Below are positions 38,617 through 48,128 of a stretch of 55,077 nt of DNA, one piece after another (the stretch's first letter is position 1; the number at the start of each line of letters is the position of its first letter). Under the pieces are notes generated by a model, which worked only from the letters and a program-made list of their open reading frames with translations, was not told the DNA's origin and ran no database searches. The position numbers and the translations under genes are program-made. Origin of the DNA: Hyphomicrobium sp. (GTDB lineage: Bacteria > Pseudomonadota > Alphaproteobacteria > Rhizobiales > Hyphomicrobiaceae); contig PERT01000018.1 in NCBI GenBank assembly GCA_002928955.1, forward strand, positions 1 through 55,077, read 5' to 3'.

Positions 38617-39564
38617 ATGTCGAATCGCTTTATTGGCGCGCGGCAGACGACGGTTGCTCGCGAAATTGAATTGTCTGGCACGGGGGTGCACAGTGGAGCT
38701 CCAGTGTCGGTGATCCTGCACCCGGCAGATCCCGACACTGGACTCCGGTTTATCGTGACCAAGCGTGGTCGGGTCACGGCGGACATCCCAGCCAGTGTTC
38801 GCAACGTAAAGAACCTGACACTCTGCACCGTCATCGGTGATGACGCAGGCGTCACCATCAGCACAGTAGAGCATCTTCTGGCTGCTCTGAGAGGGCTCGC
38901 TGTCGATAACTGCTATATCGAGATCGACAGTAAAGAGCTCCCGATCATGGACGGTAGTTCCGCAGCATTCGTTGAAGCGATCGACGAGGTTGGGCTCAAG
39001 GAGCTCAACGCTTCACGTAAGTTTATCAAGGTTTTGAAGCCGGTTCGCGTGCAGGACGGAGATTGCTGGGGCGAGATCGCGCCGCACTCCGGGTTCCACC
39101 TCGACGTCGAGATCGACTTCAGCACCCCGGTGATTGGACGTCAGCGTCTGGCCTTCGAAATGAGCCCAGGCGTGTTCCGCCACGAAATTTCCCGCGCTCG
39201 CACGTTCGGCTTCATGAGTGATGTTGAGCGGTTATGGAAGGCCGGACTGGCGCTGGGCGCCAACCTCAACAACACGATCGCCATCGGCGACGACAAGGTG
39301 ATGAACCGAGAAGGCCTGCGCTATCCGCAGGAGTTCGTTCGTCACAAGATGCTTGATGCCGTGGGCGACCTGTCGCTCTCGGGACATCCGCTGCTGTGTT
39401 CGTTCCGCTCGGTGCGGGGTGGTCATCGTCTCAACGCCAGCGTCCTGCAGGCGCTGTTCGCTGACGCAACAGCTTGGACAGTCGTGCAGGCGCCGCGGGT
39501 TCGCGAAGGTTTGCCGATGGATCTCGGATATGGTGCCGCTGCTTCGGCCGGCGCCGCTGAATAG
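38617..39564 (+). CDS. lpxC: UDP-3-O-acyl-N-acetylglucosamine deacetylase
   Basis: The zinc enzyme for the committed step of lipid A synthesis. Blocks are RQTTVAREIELSGTGVHSG, TISTVEHLLAALRGL, LPIMDGSSAAFVEAI, RARTFGFMSDVERL and EFVRHKMLDAVGDLSLSG. Zinc ligands fit H86, H243 and D247. 315 residues. It follows ftsZ as in many alphaproteobacteria, linking septation with outer-membrane synthesis. Its presence shows the organism makes lipid A. Confidence 0.96.
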   Translation: MSNRFIGARQTTVAREIELSGTGVHSGAPVSVILHPADPDTGLRFIVTKRGRVTADIPASVRNVKNLTLCTVIGDDAGVTISTVEHLLAALRGLAVDNCYIEIDSKELPIMDGSSAAFVEAIDEVGLKELNASRKFIKVLKPVRVQDGDCWGEIAPHSGFHLDVEIDFSTPVIGRQRLAFEMSPGVFRHEISRARTFGFMSDVERLWKAGLALGANLNNTIAIGDDKVMNREGLRYPQEFVRHKMLDAVGDLSLSGHPLLCSFRSVRGGHRLNASVLQALFADATAWTVVQAPRVREGLPMDLGYGAAASAGAAE

Positions 39565-39849
39565 TGCGAACATCGATCCGGCAACTATTTGGCGATCAGT
39601 GGCGTTTCTCGTCCAGAGGGACGGCCCCCGAAAGCTGAAGTTGCGGGCAGCGTATCTGACGGGTTGGTTTGCGGCGTGCGTGATGCCCGATATCAACCAC
39701 ATTCTCCTGGTACCGATCTGGATGATTGGATAATCGGTTAGCTTGAACTGGGCATTCCGGGTTGCTCCAAGATGCGGTGGCAGTGCGGCGAGCGCGAAGG
39801 CACTGTTCGATCAATGCAAACCGTCCGATCAAGGCAAGAAGGCACGCGC

Positions 39850-40743
39850 ATGATCCGCACATTTCCGCAAAGTCACGCTTTGCCTGTTCGACCGTCGAGA
39901 GCGGGTACGACTCGTTTTCTGGCGGGTGCTGCGATGGGGTTGTCGTTGATCGCGGCAGGTTGCGCATCAACCTCGGACGCAACAAGCGCTCTCAACCCTG
40001 ATCCCCCGTCGAAGATGTTTGCCGAGGCTGACGCCCTGCTCAGCAAGGGCAAGTTCGATGACGCGGCAAAGAAATTCGAGGATCTTGATCGCGATCACCC
40101 CTACGCGCCCGAGGCCAGGCGAGCAATGGTGCTGGCGGCATTCGCCTATTACAAGGGCGGCAAGCTGCCCGAGGCGGTCGCTTCCGCGCGGCGTTACACC
40201 ACTTTACACCCCGGTACAAAAGAAGCCGCCCTCGCGCACCACATCATTGCGCAGTCGCATTTCGACGAAATGCGGGGCCCCAATCGCGACCAGGGTGAAA
40301 CCCGCAAGGCGTTGGCGGAACTCAAGACACTCAAGACCCGCTATCCGAACAGTCCCTACGCGAAGGACGCCGACAACAAGATCAAGATCACCGAGGATAC
40401 GCTTGCCGCCGCGGAGATGGAGGTCGGGCGCTATTACTTGAAGAAAAAGCAGTACGTCGCTGCCATCAATCGCTTCAAGACGGTCGTCGCCGAGTACCAG
40501 ACAACCGCCCACGTCGAAGAGTCCCTGATGCGCCTGACGGAAGCCTATATGGCGCTCGGTATCACCAACGAGGCTCAGAACGCAGCCGCCGTGCTTGGGC
40601 ATAACTTCCCGGATTCGCGCTGGTACAAGGACGCCTATGCGCTTCTGCAGTCGGGGGGGCTCGCCCCTCGTGAGGATGGCGGATCGTGGATCGCCAAGAC
40701 CTGGAAAAACTTCCCCAAGCTGACGCTCGGCGGCCCAGGTTAA
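39850..40743 (+). CDS. bamD: Outer-membrane assembly lipoprotein BamD
   Basis: BamD (ComL) is a lipoprotein with TPR repeats in the beta-barrel assembly machine. The signal sequence ends in the lipobox LIAAGC, with lipidated C38. TPR-like helices follow: KMFAEADALLSKGKFDDAAKKFEDLDRDHPYAPEARRA in the first repeats, and later KQYVAAINRFKTVVAEYQ and EESLMRLTEAYMALG. The open frame runs back to 39772, but AGAAGG near 39837 favours ATG 39850 (MIRTFPQSH), giving 297 residues. Confidence 0.92.
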   Translation: MIRTFPQSHALPVRPSRAGTTRFLAGAAMGLSLIAAGCASTSDATSALNPDPPSKMFAEADALLSKGKFDDAAKKFEDLDRDHPYAPEARRAMVLAAFAYYKGGKLPEAVASARRYTTLHPGTKEAALAHHIIAQSHFDEMRGPNRDQGETRKALAELKTLKTRYPNSPYAKDADNKIKITEDTLAAAEMEVGRYYLKKKQYVAAINRFKTVVAEYQTTAHVEESLMRLTEAYMALGITNEAQNAAAVLGHNFPDSRWYKDAYALLQSGGLAPREDGGSWIAKTWKNFPKLTLGGPG

Positions 40744-40938
40744 GCGAGGAACGGGTTTTGAAGCGAGAGTGCGGTTGACTGCGCTTCCGCATCGTGCGGC
40801 ATCTCTGATATCGTGCAGCTTTCGCTGGCGTGCGACGAGGGGATTACGCAGCCCGCCGGTATCATTTTTCCGGTTGTCGTACACTGCCTGCGCGCGCGAT
40901 GTGTGGAGAACCACCAACTCATCGGCGAGCCGACGTGA

Positions 40939-43071
<2,133 letters not shown>

Positions 43072-43279
43072 GCAGTAACGAACCGCGGCGATTTGTCTTG
43101 CCAACTCAGGCCTCCTCGCTTAAAAGGCTGCATCGGTTTTGGCCGGACAATCAGGCCGTTTCGCTTTGGCGCTGCCAAGCAGGCGCTTAGAATAATCCCC
43201 TTAATCGACTGAGCGAGATGTCGCGCGGCGCCAGCCGAACGCGTCTCATATGTATATCTGTCTTCGAAAGGAAATCCCC

Positions 43280-43489
43280 ATGCAAATGGGCACTGTCAAG
43301 TTCTACAACGCCCAGAAGGGCTACGGCTTCATTCAGCCGGACAACGGCGGCAACGACGTTTTCGTGCACGCCACGGCGCTCGAGCGCGCCGGCATGCGCA
43401 CGTTGAACGAGGGCCAGAAGGTTTCGTTCGACACCCAGCAGGATCGTCGCACCGGCAAGGTCGCCGTCGGCAACATCCAGGCCGCCTGA
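43280..43489 (+). CDS. cspA: Cold-shock protein (CspA family)
   Basis: A single cold-shock domain RNA/DNA chaperone of 69 residues. It has the RNP motifs KGYGFIQPD and DVFVHATAL, and GTVKFYNAQ at the start. AAGGAAA eight bases before ATG 43280 supports this start. An upstream ATG at 43250 is unlikely. The leader of about 100-200 nt is compatible with post-transcriptional control. A strong terminator follows. Confidence 0.95.
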   Translation: MQMGTVKFYNAQKGYGFIQPDNGGNDVFVHATALERAGMRTLNEGQKVSFDTQQDRRTGKVAVGNIQAA

Positions 43490-43558
43490 GAACTTGACGC
43501 CGGGGGCGTTAGCTCCTGACTTCACTGTGACACACTCAGCTGTTTTGCCTCGAATATT

Positions 43559-43597
43559 GGAGCCGCCCTCGCACCCCGCGGGCGGCTCCTCTCTTTT
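43559..43597 (+). terminator. Rho-independent terminator after cspA
   Basis: GGAGCCGCCC (43559-43568) and GGGCGGCTCC (43580-43589) form a perfect 10-bp stem, followed by TCTCTTTT. It should end the cspA transcript before the YkgJ-type gene. Confidence 0.88.
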
Positions 43598-43620
43598 CAG
43601 CATCGCGGAAAGGGGTTCCC

Positions 43621-43956
43621 ATGAGCGCTGCTGCGGCAATCGACCCCCGCGACGTATCCGAGTGTCAGTCATGCGGCGCGTGCTGCGGGCATTCGACTGC
43701 GTGGCCGCGCTTTTCGCTCGAATCCGACGACGAGCTCGCGCTCATTCCGGCGGCACTCGTCGCGGAAGACCTCTCCGGCATGCGTTGTGACGGCAACCGC
43801 TGCGCGGCACTCTCCGGCGAAATCGGCAAGGCGGTGACCTGCCGGGTCTATGCGGTCCGTCCCATCGTCTGCCGCGACTGCCTGCCGGGCGACGACGCCT
43901 GCCAAATGGCCCGCGCCGCGGCCGGCATGGGGAAGTGGGGCGAGCCAAGCGGCTAG
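43621..43956 (+). CDS. YkgJ-family cysteine cluster protein
   Basis: A 111-residue protein with the CxxCGACC cluster (SECQSCGACCGHS, about residues 14-26) and further Cys in CDGNRC, TCRVYAVRPIVCRDC and DACQ. This pattern is the YkgJ/UPF0153 family, thought to bind zinc or iron; the biological role is poorly known. GGAAAGGGG precedes the ATG. Confidence 0.85.
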   Translation: MSAAAAIDPRDVSECQSCGACCGHSTAWPRFSLESDDELALIPAALVAEDLSGMRCDGNRCAALSGEIGKAVTCRVYAVRPIVCRDCLPGDDACQMARAAAGMGKWGEPSG

Positions 43957-44026
43957 GGATGCAGCAACCACGATATGGCCCGGTCAACCCGGCCATGGCG
44001 TGAGTGGAGGCTTTCGGAGCAACTCG

Positions 44027-45838
44027 TCAAATCCTGGCCGTGGCGGCGTCGAGCCAGGCGCGGGTTTCGCGGTCGACGAAGGGGCCGATCTCGGCTCGGA
44101 CGCGGGCGTGGTAGTCGTTGAGCCAGTCACGTTCCGTGGGCGTGAGTAACTCCTTGACGACCAGCCGCCGGTCGAACGGCGCGAGCGTCAGCGTCTCGAA
44201 CGCCATCGTGTCGCGATCGCCGCCGTCCGGTCTGGTCGGGCCGGTGACGAGGACGAGGTTCTCGATGCGGATGCCGTATTGCCCGTCCTTGTAGTAGCCG
44301 GGCTCGTTCGAGAGGATCATGCCGGGCTCGAGCCGTTCCATGCCGGCGCGGCTGATCGATTGGGGCCCCTCGTGTACCGAGAGGTAGCTCCCGACGCCGT
44401 GGCCGGTACCGTGGTCGTAGTCGAGCCCGCGCTCCCACAGCGCCCGCCGCGCGAAGGGGTCGAGATCGACGCCGCGCGTGCCCTTTGGGAACCGGGCCGT
44501 GGCGATGGCGATGTGACCCTTGAGGACCAGCGTGAAGCGCTCGCGCATTTCGGCGGTGGGCTTGCCGATGGCGATGGTGCGGGTGATGTCGGTGGTGCCG
44601 TCGTCGTACTGGCCGCCCGAGTCGAGCAGGAACAATTCGCCCCTCTGCAGCTTGCGGTTGGTCGCGGCCGTGACGCGATAGTGGACGATGGCGCCGTTGG
44701 GGCCGGAGCCGGAGATGGTGTCGAAGGAGATCTCCTTCAGCGCCTCGGTCTCGCGTCGCAACTCTTCGAGCTTCTGGACCGCGCCGATCTCGTCGACCCG
44801 GCCTTTCGGCGCCTCGGCATCGAGCCAGGCGAGGAAGCGCGTGATCGCCGCCCCATCGCGGACATGCGCCGCGCGCGCGCCCGCGATCTCGACCGTGTTC
44901 TTGACCGCCTTGAGCGCGACAATCGGATCGGAGCCGCGCGCCACCCGCGATTTGCCGCCGAGCCGCCGCTCGATCCAGTAGGCGGTCGAGGCGGGGTTGA
45001 TGCGGACTTTCTTGGCTTGGGCCTTCAGCGCGTCGAGCCGCTCGGCCAGCGCGCCCGGCGGTGACAGCTTGGCGATGGGGGCGAGGTGCGCCTTGGCGGT
45101 TGGGCTGAGTTTCCTGGGCTCGACGAACAGCTCCGGCTTGCCGTTTGCTGGCACAATCGCGAAGGCGAGCACGACGGGTGTGTGCGGCACGTCGGATCCG
45201 CGGATGTTGAACAGCCACGCGATGCTGTCGGTCACCGTCAGCACCATGGCATCGTGGCCGTCGGCTTTCAGAATTTTCTGCACGGCGTCGATCTTGTCGG
45301 AGGCCGGGCGTCCGGCGAAGGCATCCGCGTGCGGCATCACAAGCCCGCCCGGCAGGTCGGGTCGGTCGCGGCCCCAAATCCGGTCGACAAGATTGCCGGT
45401 GACGGGTTTGAGCTTGATGCCCTTTTCGCTGAGGAAGGCGGCCGTGCGCTCGACTTGAGCGGCGGTCAACAACCACGGATCGAAGCCGACGGTCGCGCCG
45501 GAAGCCAGCGCTCCGCGCATCCACTCGGTCAAGTTGCCCGGCAGTTCGACGATCTCGATTGCACGGGTGTCGACTTGCGCGCGCGACTGAACCCGGTAGC
45601 GCCCATCGACGAACAGCGCGGCTCGTTCAAGGCCGATGACAGCGTTGCCCGCCGAACCCGTGAAGCCGGTGAGCCACGCCAGCCGCTCGGCCGAGGGCGG
45701 CACATATTCACCCTGGTGCTCGTCGGCGCGGGGCACGATGTACGCGTCGAGTTTCAACTTGGCGAGTGCGGAGCGCAAATCGCGGATCCGGTGCGAGGCT
45801 GCCGCGCCTGCCGCGGGTGTGTCGAAGGTCTGGAACAT
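44027..45838 (-). CDS. pepP: Xaa-Pro aminopeptidase (M24 family)
   Basis: A metallopeptidase removing N-terminal residues before proline. The 603-residue protein has two creatinase-like N-terminal domains (LDAYIVPRADEHQGEYVPPSAERLAWLTGF at about 31-60) and a C-terminal pita-bread domain. Metal-ligand blocks are LLDSGGQYDDGTTDITRT, GTGHGVGSYLSVHEGPQS and LSNEPGYYKDGQYGIRIEN. Length and three-domain layout match the eukaryote-like aminopeptidase P1 group found in alphaproteobacteria. The pepP symbol is used loosely. Confidence 0.93.
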   Translation of the reverse strand: MFQTFDTPAAGAAASHRIRDLRSALAKLKLDAYIVPRADEHQGEYVPPSAERLAWLTGFTGSAGNAVIGLERAALFVDGRYRVQSRAQVDTRAIEIVELPGNLTEWMRGALASGATVGFDPWLLTAAQVERTAAFLSEKGIKLKPVTGNLVDRIWGRDRPDLPGGLVMPHADAFAGRPASDKIDAVQKILKADGHDAMVLTVTDSIAWLFNIRGSDVPHTPVVLAFAIVPANGKPELFVEPRKLSPTAKAHLAPIAKLSPPGALAERLDALKAQAKKVRINPASTAYWIERRLGGKSRVARGSDPIVALKAVKNTVEIAGARAAHVRDGAAITRFLAWLDAEAPKGRVDEIGAVQKLEELRRETEALKEISFDTISGSGPNGAIVHYRVTAATNRKLQRGELFLLDSGGQYDDGTTDITRTIAIGKPTAEMRERFTLVLKGHIAIATARFPKGTRGVDLDPFARRALWERGLDYDHGTGHGVGSYLSVHEGPQSISRAGMERLEPGMILSNEPGYYKDGQYGIRIENLVLVTGPTRPDGGDRDTMAFETLTLAPFDRRLVVKELLTPTERDWLNDYHARVRAEIGPFVDRETRAWLDAATARI

Positions 45839-45897
45839 GAGCCTTGCAAGGATGCCGGTTGGGCGACCACCGAACGAGTCGCGCGTTGATCAAAGTA

Positions 45898-45923
45898 TGA
45901 CCACCGTTTGGCAGCAGTGGTCA
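45898..45923. promoter_or_regulatory. Inverted repeat upstream of the aminopeptidase gene
   Basis: TGACCAC (45898-45904) and GTGGTCA (45917-45923) are perfect arms separated by 12 bases, 60 bp upstream of the minus-strand aminopeptidase start and 155 bp before the plus-strand small gene. Size and position fit a repressor operator. The regulator is unknown. Confidence 0.4.
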
Positions 45924-46078
45924 AATGTTCCGAATCATGCGCGCGCTGCAGGGCTGAGCTGCCCCATCGCGCCTACCGCTTTTGCGGGCTGCCGCATATG
46001 TTCTGGATCAATTGCTTCGCGCCGACATGCCGGGAACCGGCGGCGGCCGGGCGCCTCGAAACGAGGGTTGATTTGATC

Positions 46079-46360
46079 ATGAGCACACTCCTTTGGCCCG
46101 CTCGCGCGGGAACAACGTCGCACGCTTCGACACCTCGCGGTACGATGCGGGATCGCCAGCCGGCAGGCTTCAGTCTTTCGGCACTCTTCCTTGCCTTCTC
46201 CCAGAGCTACTTCGATTGGCGCGCGCGCCGTGCCGAGCCCTACGTGAACGCGCTGCTGGCGCGCCATAGCGACGAGCGGCTCATGGGGCTTGGATACACG
46301 CGCGATGACATCGCTCGCATCCGGTCGACGGCGCACAACGTTCCGTCCGCTTGGATGTAA
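46079..46360 (+). CDS. DUF1127-like small protein
   Basis: A 93-residue protein. The last 45 residues (DWRARRAEPYVNALLARHSDERLMGLGYTRDDIARI) resemble DUF1127 proteins, which are short Arg-rich proteins linked to RNA turnover and nutrient or stress control in alphaproteobacteria. The frame is open to 45908, but ATG 46079 with GAGGG at 46063-46067 is preferred. A palindromic repeat array begins three bases after its stop. Confidence 0.65.
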   Translation: MSTLLWPARAGTTSHASTPRGTMRDRQPAGFSLSALFLAFSQSYFDWRARRAEPYVNALLARHSDERLMGLGYTRDDIARIRSTAHNVPSAWM

Positions 46361-46362
46361 GC

Positions 46363-46700
46363 CTAGTGGCCTGTCGCGCCTAAATCGCTGTGCCAGCCGC
46401 ACGCGTCGACGATTTAGGCCCGACATGAAGGCCACTAGCTATATCATTGGGTTAGTGGGGCGTTCATCGCGCCTTAATTGACGACCACGATGCCCCACCC
46501 ACCAGTCAATTAAGGCGCGACGCCCCACTAGTGTAACGATTCCGGCATTTGCTTCCCGTCGCAGCACCGTCGAGAGCAAATGTCGGAACCATGAGGAACA
46601 CTAGCAAGCTTATGATACTATTGTAGTTTTTGCATATAACATTTAGCTTCGAGCCACGCCGCGAGTGGGTACCAAACGTCAGATGCAAAAGCTACACTAG
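46363..46700. repeat. Array of four CTAGTG palindromes (classes C, D, A, B)
   Basis: Four imperfect palindromes stand in a row. Class C is 46363-46438 (CTAGTGGCCT...AGGCCACTAG, core CCTAAATCG). Class D is about 46453-46531 (TAGTGGGGCG...CGCCCCACTAG, core GCCTTAATTGAC). Class A is 46528-46604. Class B is 46618-46700. C and D are separated by 14 bases and A and B by 13 (CAAGCTTATGATA). D and A share one CTAG. The four stems are unrelated apart from the CTAGTG ends. Confidence 0.9.
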
Positions 46701-46830
46701 AGCGAAGACAACCGCCGGGTCCCGGGCCGCTGTCCGGCCAGGACCCGCTTGTTGTTCCCATCAACCAACCTCACCATTCAATTGCGGCCAACTGTCCGTT
46801 TCCGGCTGTCGCATGGGAGCTTTTTCGACC

Positions 46831-47094
46831 ATGACTGCGAATATTTTGACGGCATCGCACGCGTTTCTGATCGGTGGGCATTCGACGGATCGCCATAACG
46901 GCACCCTCGCCGTCGGTCCCGCAACGGTCGACGCAAAGACATTCCAATCACCGGCCATTTCGAGTCGCGATCGGGCCAAGCTCGCCGAACTCGACGAGCG
47001 CCTGCTGGTCGACCTCGGAATCGCGCTCGATGAAGTTCCGTCGATCCGCGCGGGCGTGTCCTTCACACCCCGCGCCTGGGCCGGGCGCCGCTAG
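46831..47094 (+). CDS. DUF1127-like small protein
   Basis: An 87-residue protein whose C-terminal half (RDRAKLAELDERLLVDLGIALDEVPSI) has the DUF1127 pattern L.dLddrlL.DIGl..de. GGGAG at 46815-46819 precedes ATG 46831; ATG 46813 is an alternative. Longer versions of the frame read through the class B repeat and are rejected. It overlaps the convergent prmA by 32 bases at the 3' end. Confidence 0.7.
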   Translation: MTANILTASHAFLIGGHSTDRHNGTLAVGPATVDAKTFQSPAISSRDRAKLAELDERLLVDLGIALDEVPSIRAGVSFTPRAWAGRR

Positions 47095-47989
47095 CCTGTT
47101 TGGCTTTCACGAACGCTGTTCGCTTCATCGTCAACGTCGACCACCCGGTGTCGCGGGTGTGAGATTGGAGTGCGAAACCGTGCGCGGTATAGGCTGCGAC
47201 GACAGTTGGTGCTTGAGGTGTCAGCAGGCCGGACAACACGAGTGATCCGCCGTTGGCGCAGATCCGCGCGATGGCGCCGGAAAGCGCAATCAGCGGTCCC
47301 GCGAGTATGTTTGCCACAACCAGATCGAACGGCTGACGGTTCAGGATCAACGGATGTGCGAGGCCGTCTGCGCAGGCGACCCGCACCTGCCTGCTCGCCG
47401 AATTGAACTTCATGTTGGCAGCGGCGACGATAACCGACTGCGCGTCGATATCGGTTGCCAGAATTCTGGCGGCCGGCAACGCCCGCGTTATGCCGATGGC
47501 TAGAACGCCTGATCCGCACCCGAGATCGAGAACGTTGCGGAACGACGTGCGGCGCGTCAAGCGGTCGATTGCGGTCAGACAGCCGTGCGTCGTCGCGTGA
47601 TGAGCTGTGCCAAAGGCCTCGCCGGCATCGATCAGGATGGCGTTGGGCCCGCGCGGAACCCGGTGCCGGTCGTGGCTGCCGTGTATCGTGAAACGGCCAG
47701 CCGAGACTGGCGGCAATGCGGCTTGCGAAAGGGCCACCCAGTTGAGATCCGGGATCTGCTCGGCCACCAACAGCGGAAGGCCGTCACCAAACAACAACGC
47801 CAGCGCGCCATTGAGCGCGTCGACGTCTTTCTCCTCGGGAAAGTACGCGTCGACGCGCCACGATTCCGGGCCAGCCTCGAACATCGTCAAAGCTTCAGGT
47901 GGCGGATCGATCAGATCTTGCAGGGCACCAGCGAGCGTGCGCGCCGCGTTCCGGTTGGATGAGACGGCGGTCAGTTTGGTCTGAGCCAT
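47063..47989 (-). CDS. prmA: Ribosomal protein L11 methyltransferase
   Basis: PrmA trimethylates ribosomal protein L11 with AdoMet. The C-terminal catalytic domain has NVLDLGCGSGVLAIGI (AdoMet loop) and DLVVANILAGPLIAL, the PrmA form of the NPPY-type motif. GTAHHATTHGCL also fits the family, as do the WVALSQAALPPVSAGRF and substrate-domain segments before it. Start is ATG 47989 (MAQTKLTAV); GTG 48028 is possible. 308 residues. Confidence 0.92.
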   Translation of the reverse strand: MAQTKLTAVSSNRNAARTLAGALQDLIDPPPEALTMFEAGPESWRVDAYFPEEKDVDALNGALALLFGDGLPLLVAEQIPDLNWVALSQAALPPVSAGRFTIHGSHDRHRVPRGPNAILIDAGEAFGTAHHATTHGCLTAIDRLTRRTSFRNVLDLGCGSGVLAIGITRALPAARILATDIDAQSVIVAAANMKFNSASRQVRVACADGLAHPLILNRQPFDLVVANILAGPLIALSGAIARICANGGSLVLSGLLTPQAPTVVAAYTAHGFALQSHTRDTGWSTLTMKRTAFVKAKQASGARPRRGV

Positions 47990-48036
47990 AGGGGTTGGTG
48001 GTTCTTCTGGTTTGACCGCTGACGGCACGTGCAGCC

Positions 48037-48110
48037 CTAGTGTAGCGCATCTGACGTTTGGTCGCCACTCGGGGCTGCCTCGAAACCAAACGCCAGATGC
48101 GCTACACTAG
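48037..48110. repeat. Solitary class B palindrome, near-perfect 26-bp arms
   Basis: A 74-bp element with CTAGTGTAGCGCATCTGACG at the left and its complement at the right (ending GCTACACTAG). The 26-base arms pair with one mismatch around a 22-base loop. It lies between the minus-strand DUF3754 and prmA genes and shows that class B can occur without class A. Confidence 0.92.
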
Positions 48111-48128
48111 CGCGCATGCTCTGCCCGC

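Noticed and set aside
39353-39733. 126-codon frame at the end of lpxC
   Set aside because: Mostly overlaps lpxC in another frame and lacks a ribosome binding site and known motif.
46363-46700. CRISPR-like array
   Set aside because: The palindromes differ from one another and the spacers are only 13-14 nt; there is no constant direct repeat and no cas gene.
46363-46700. Integron attC array
   Set aside because: The end-conserved palindromes are reminiscent of attC, but the ends are CTAGTG rather than the attC core sites, there are no cassette genes between them, and no integrase is present.
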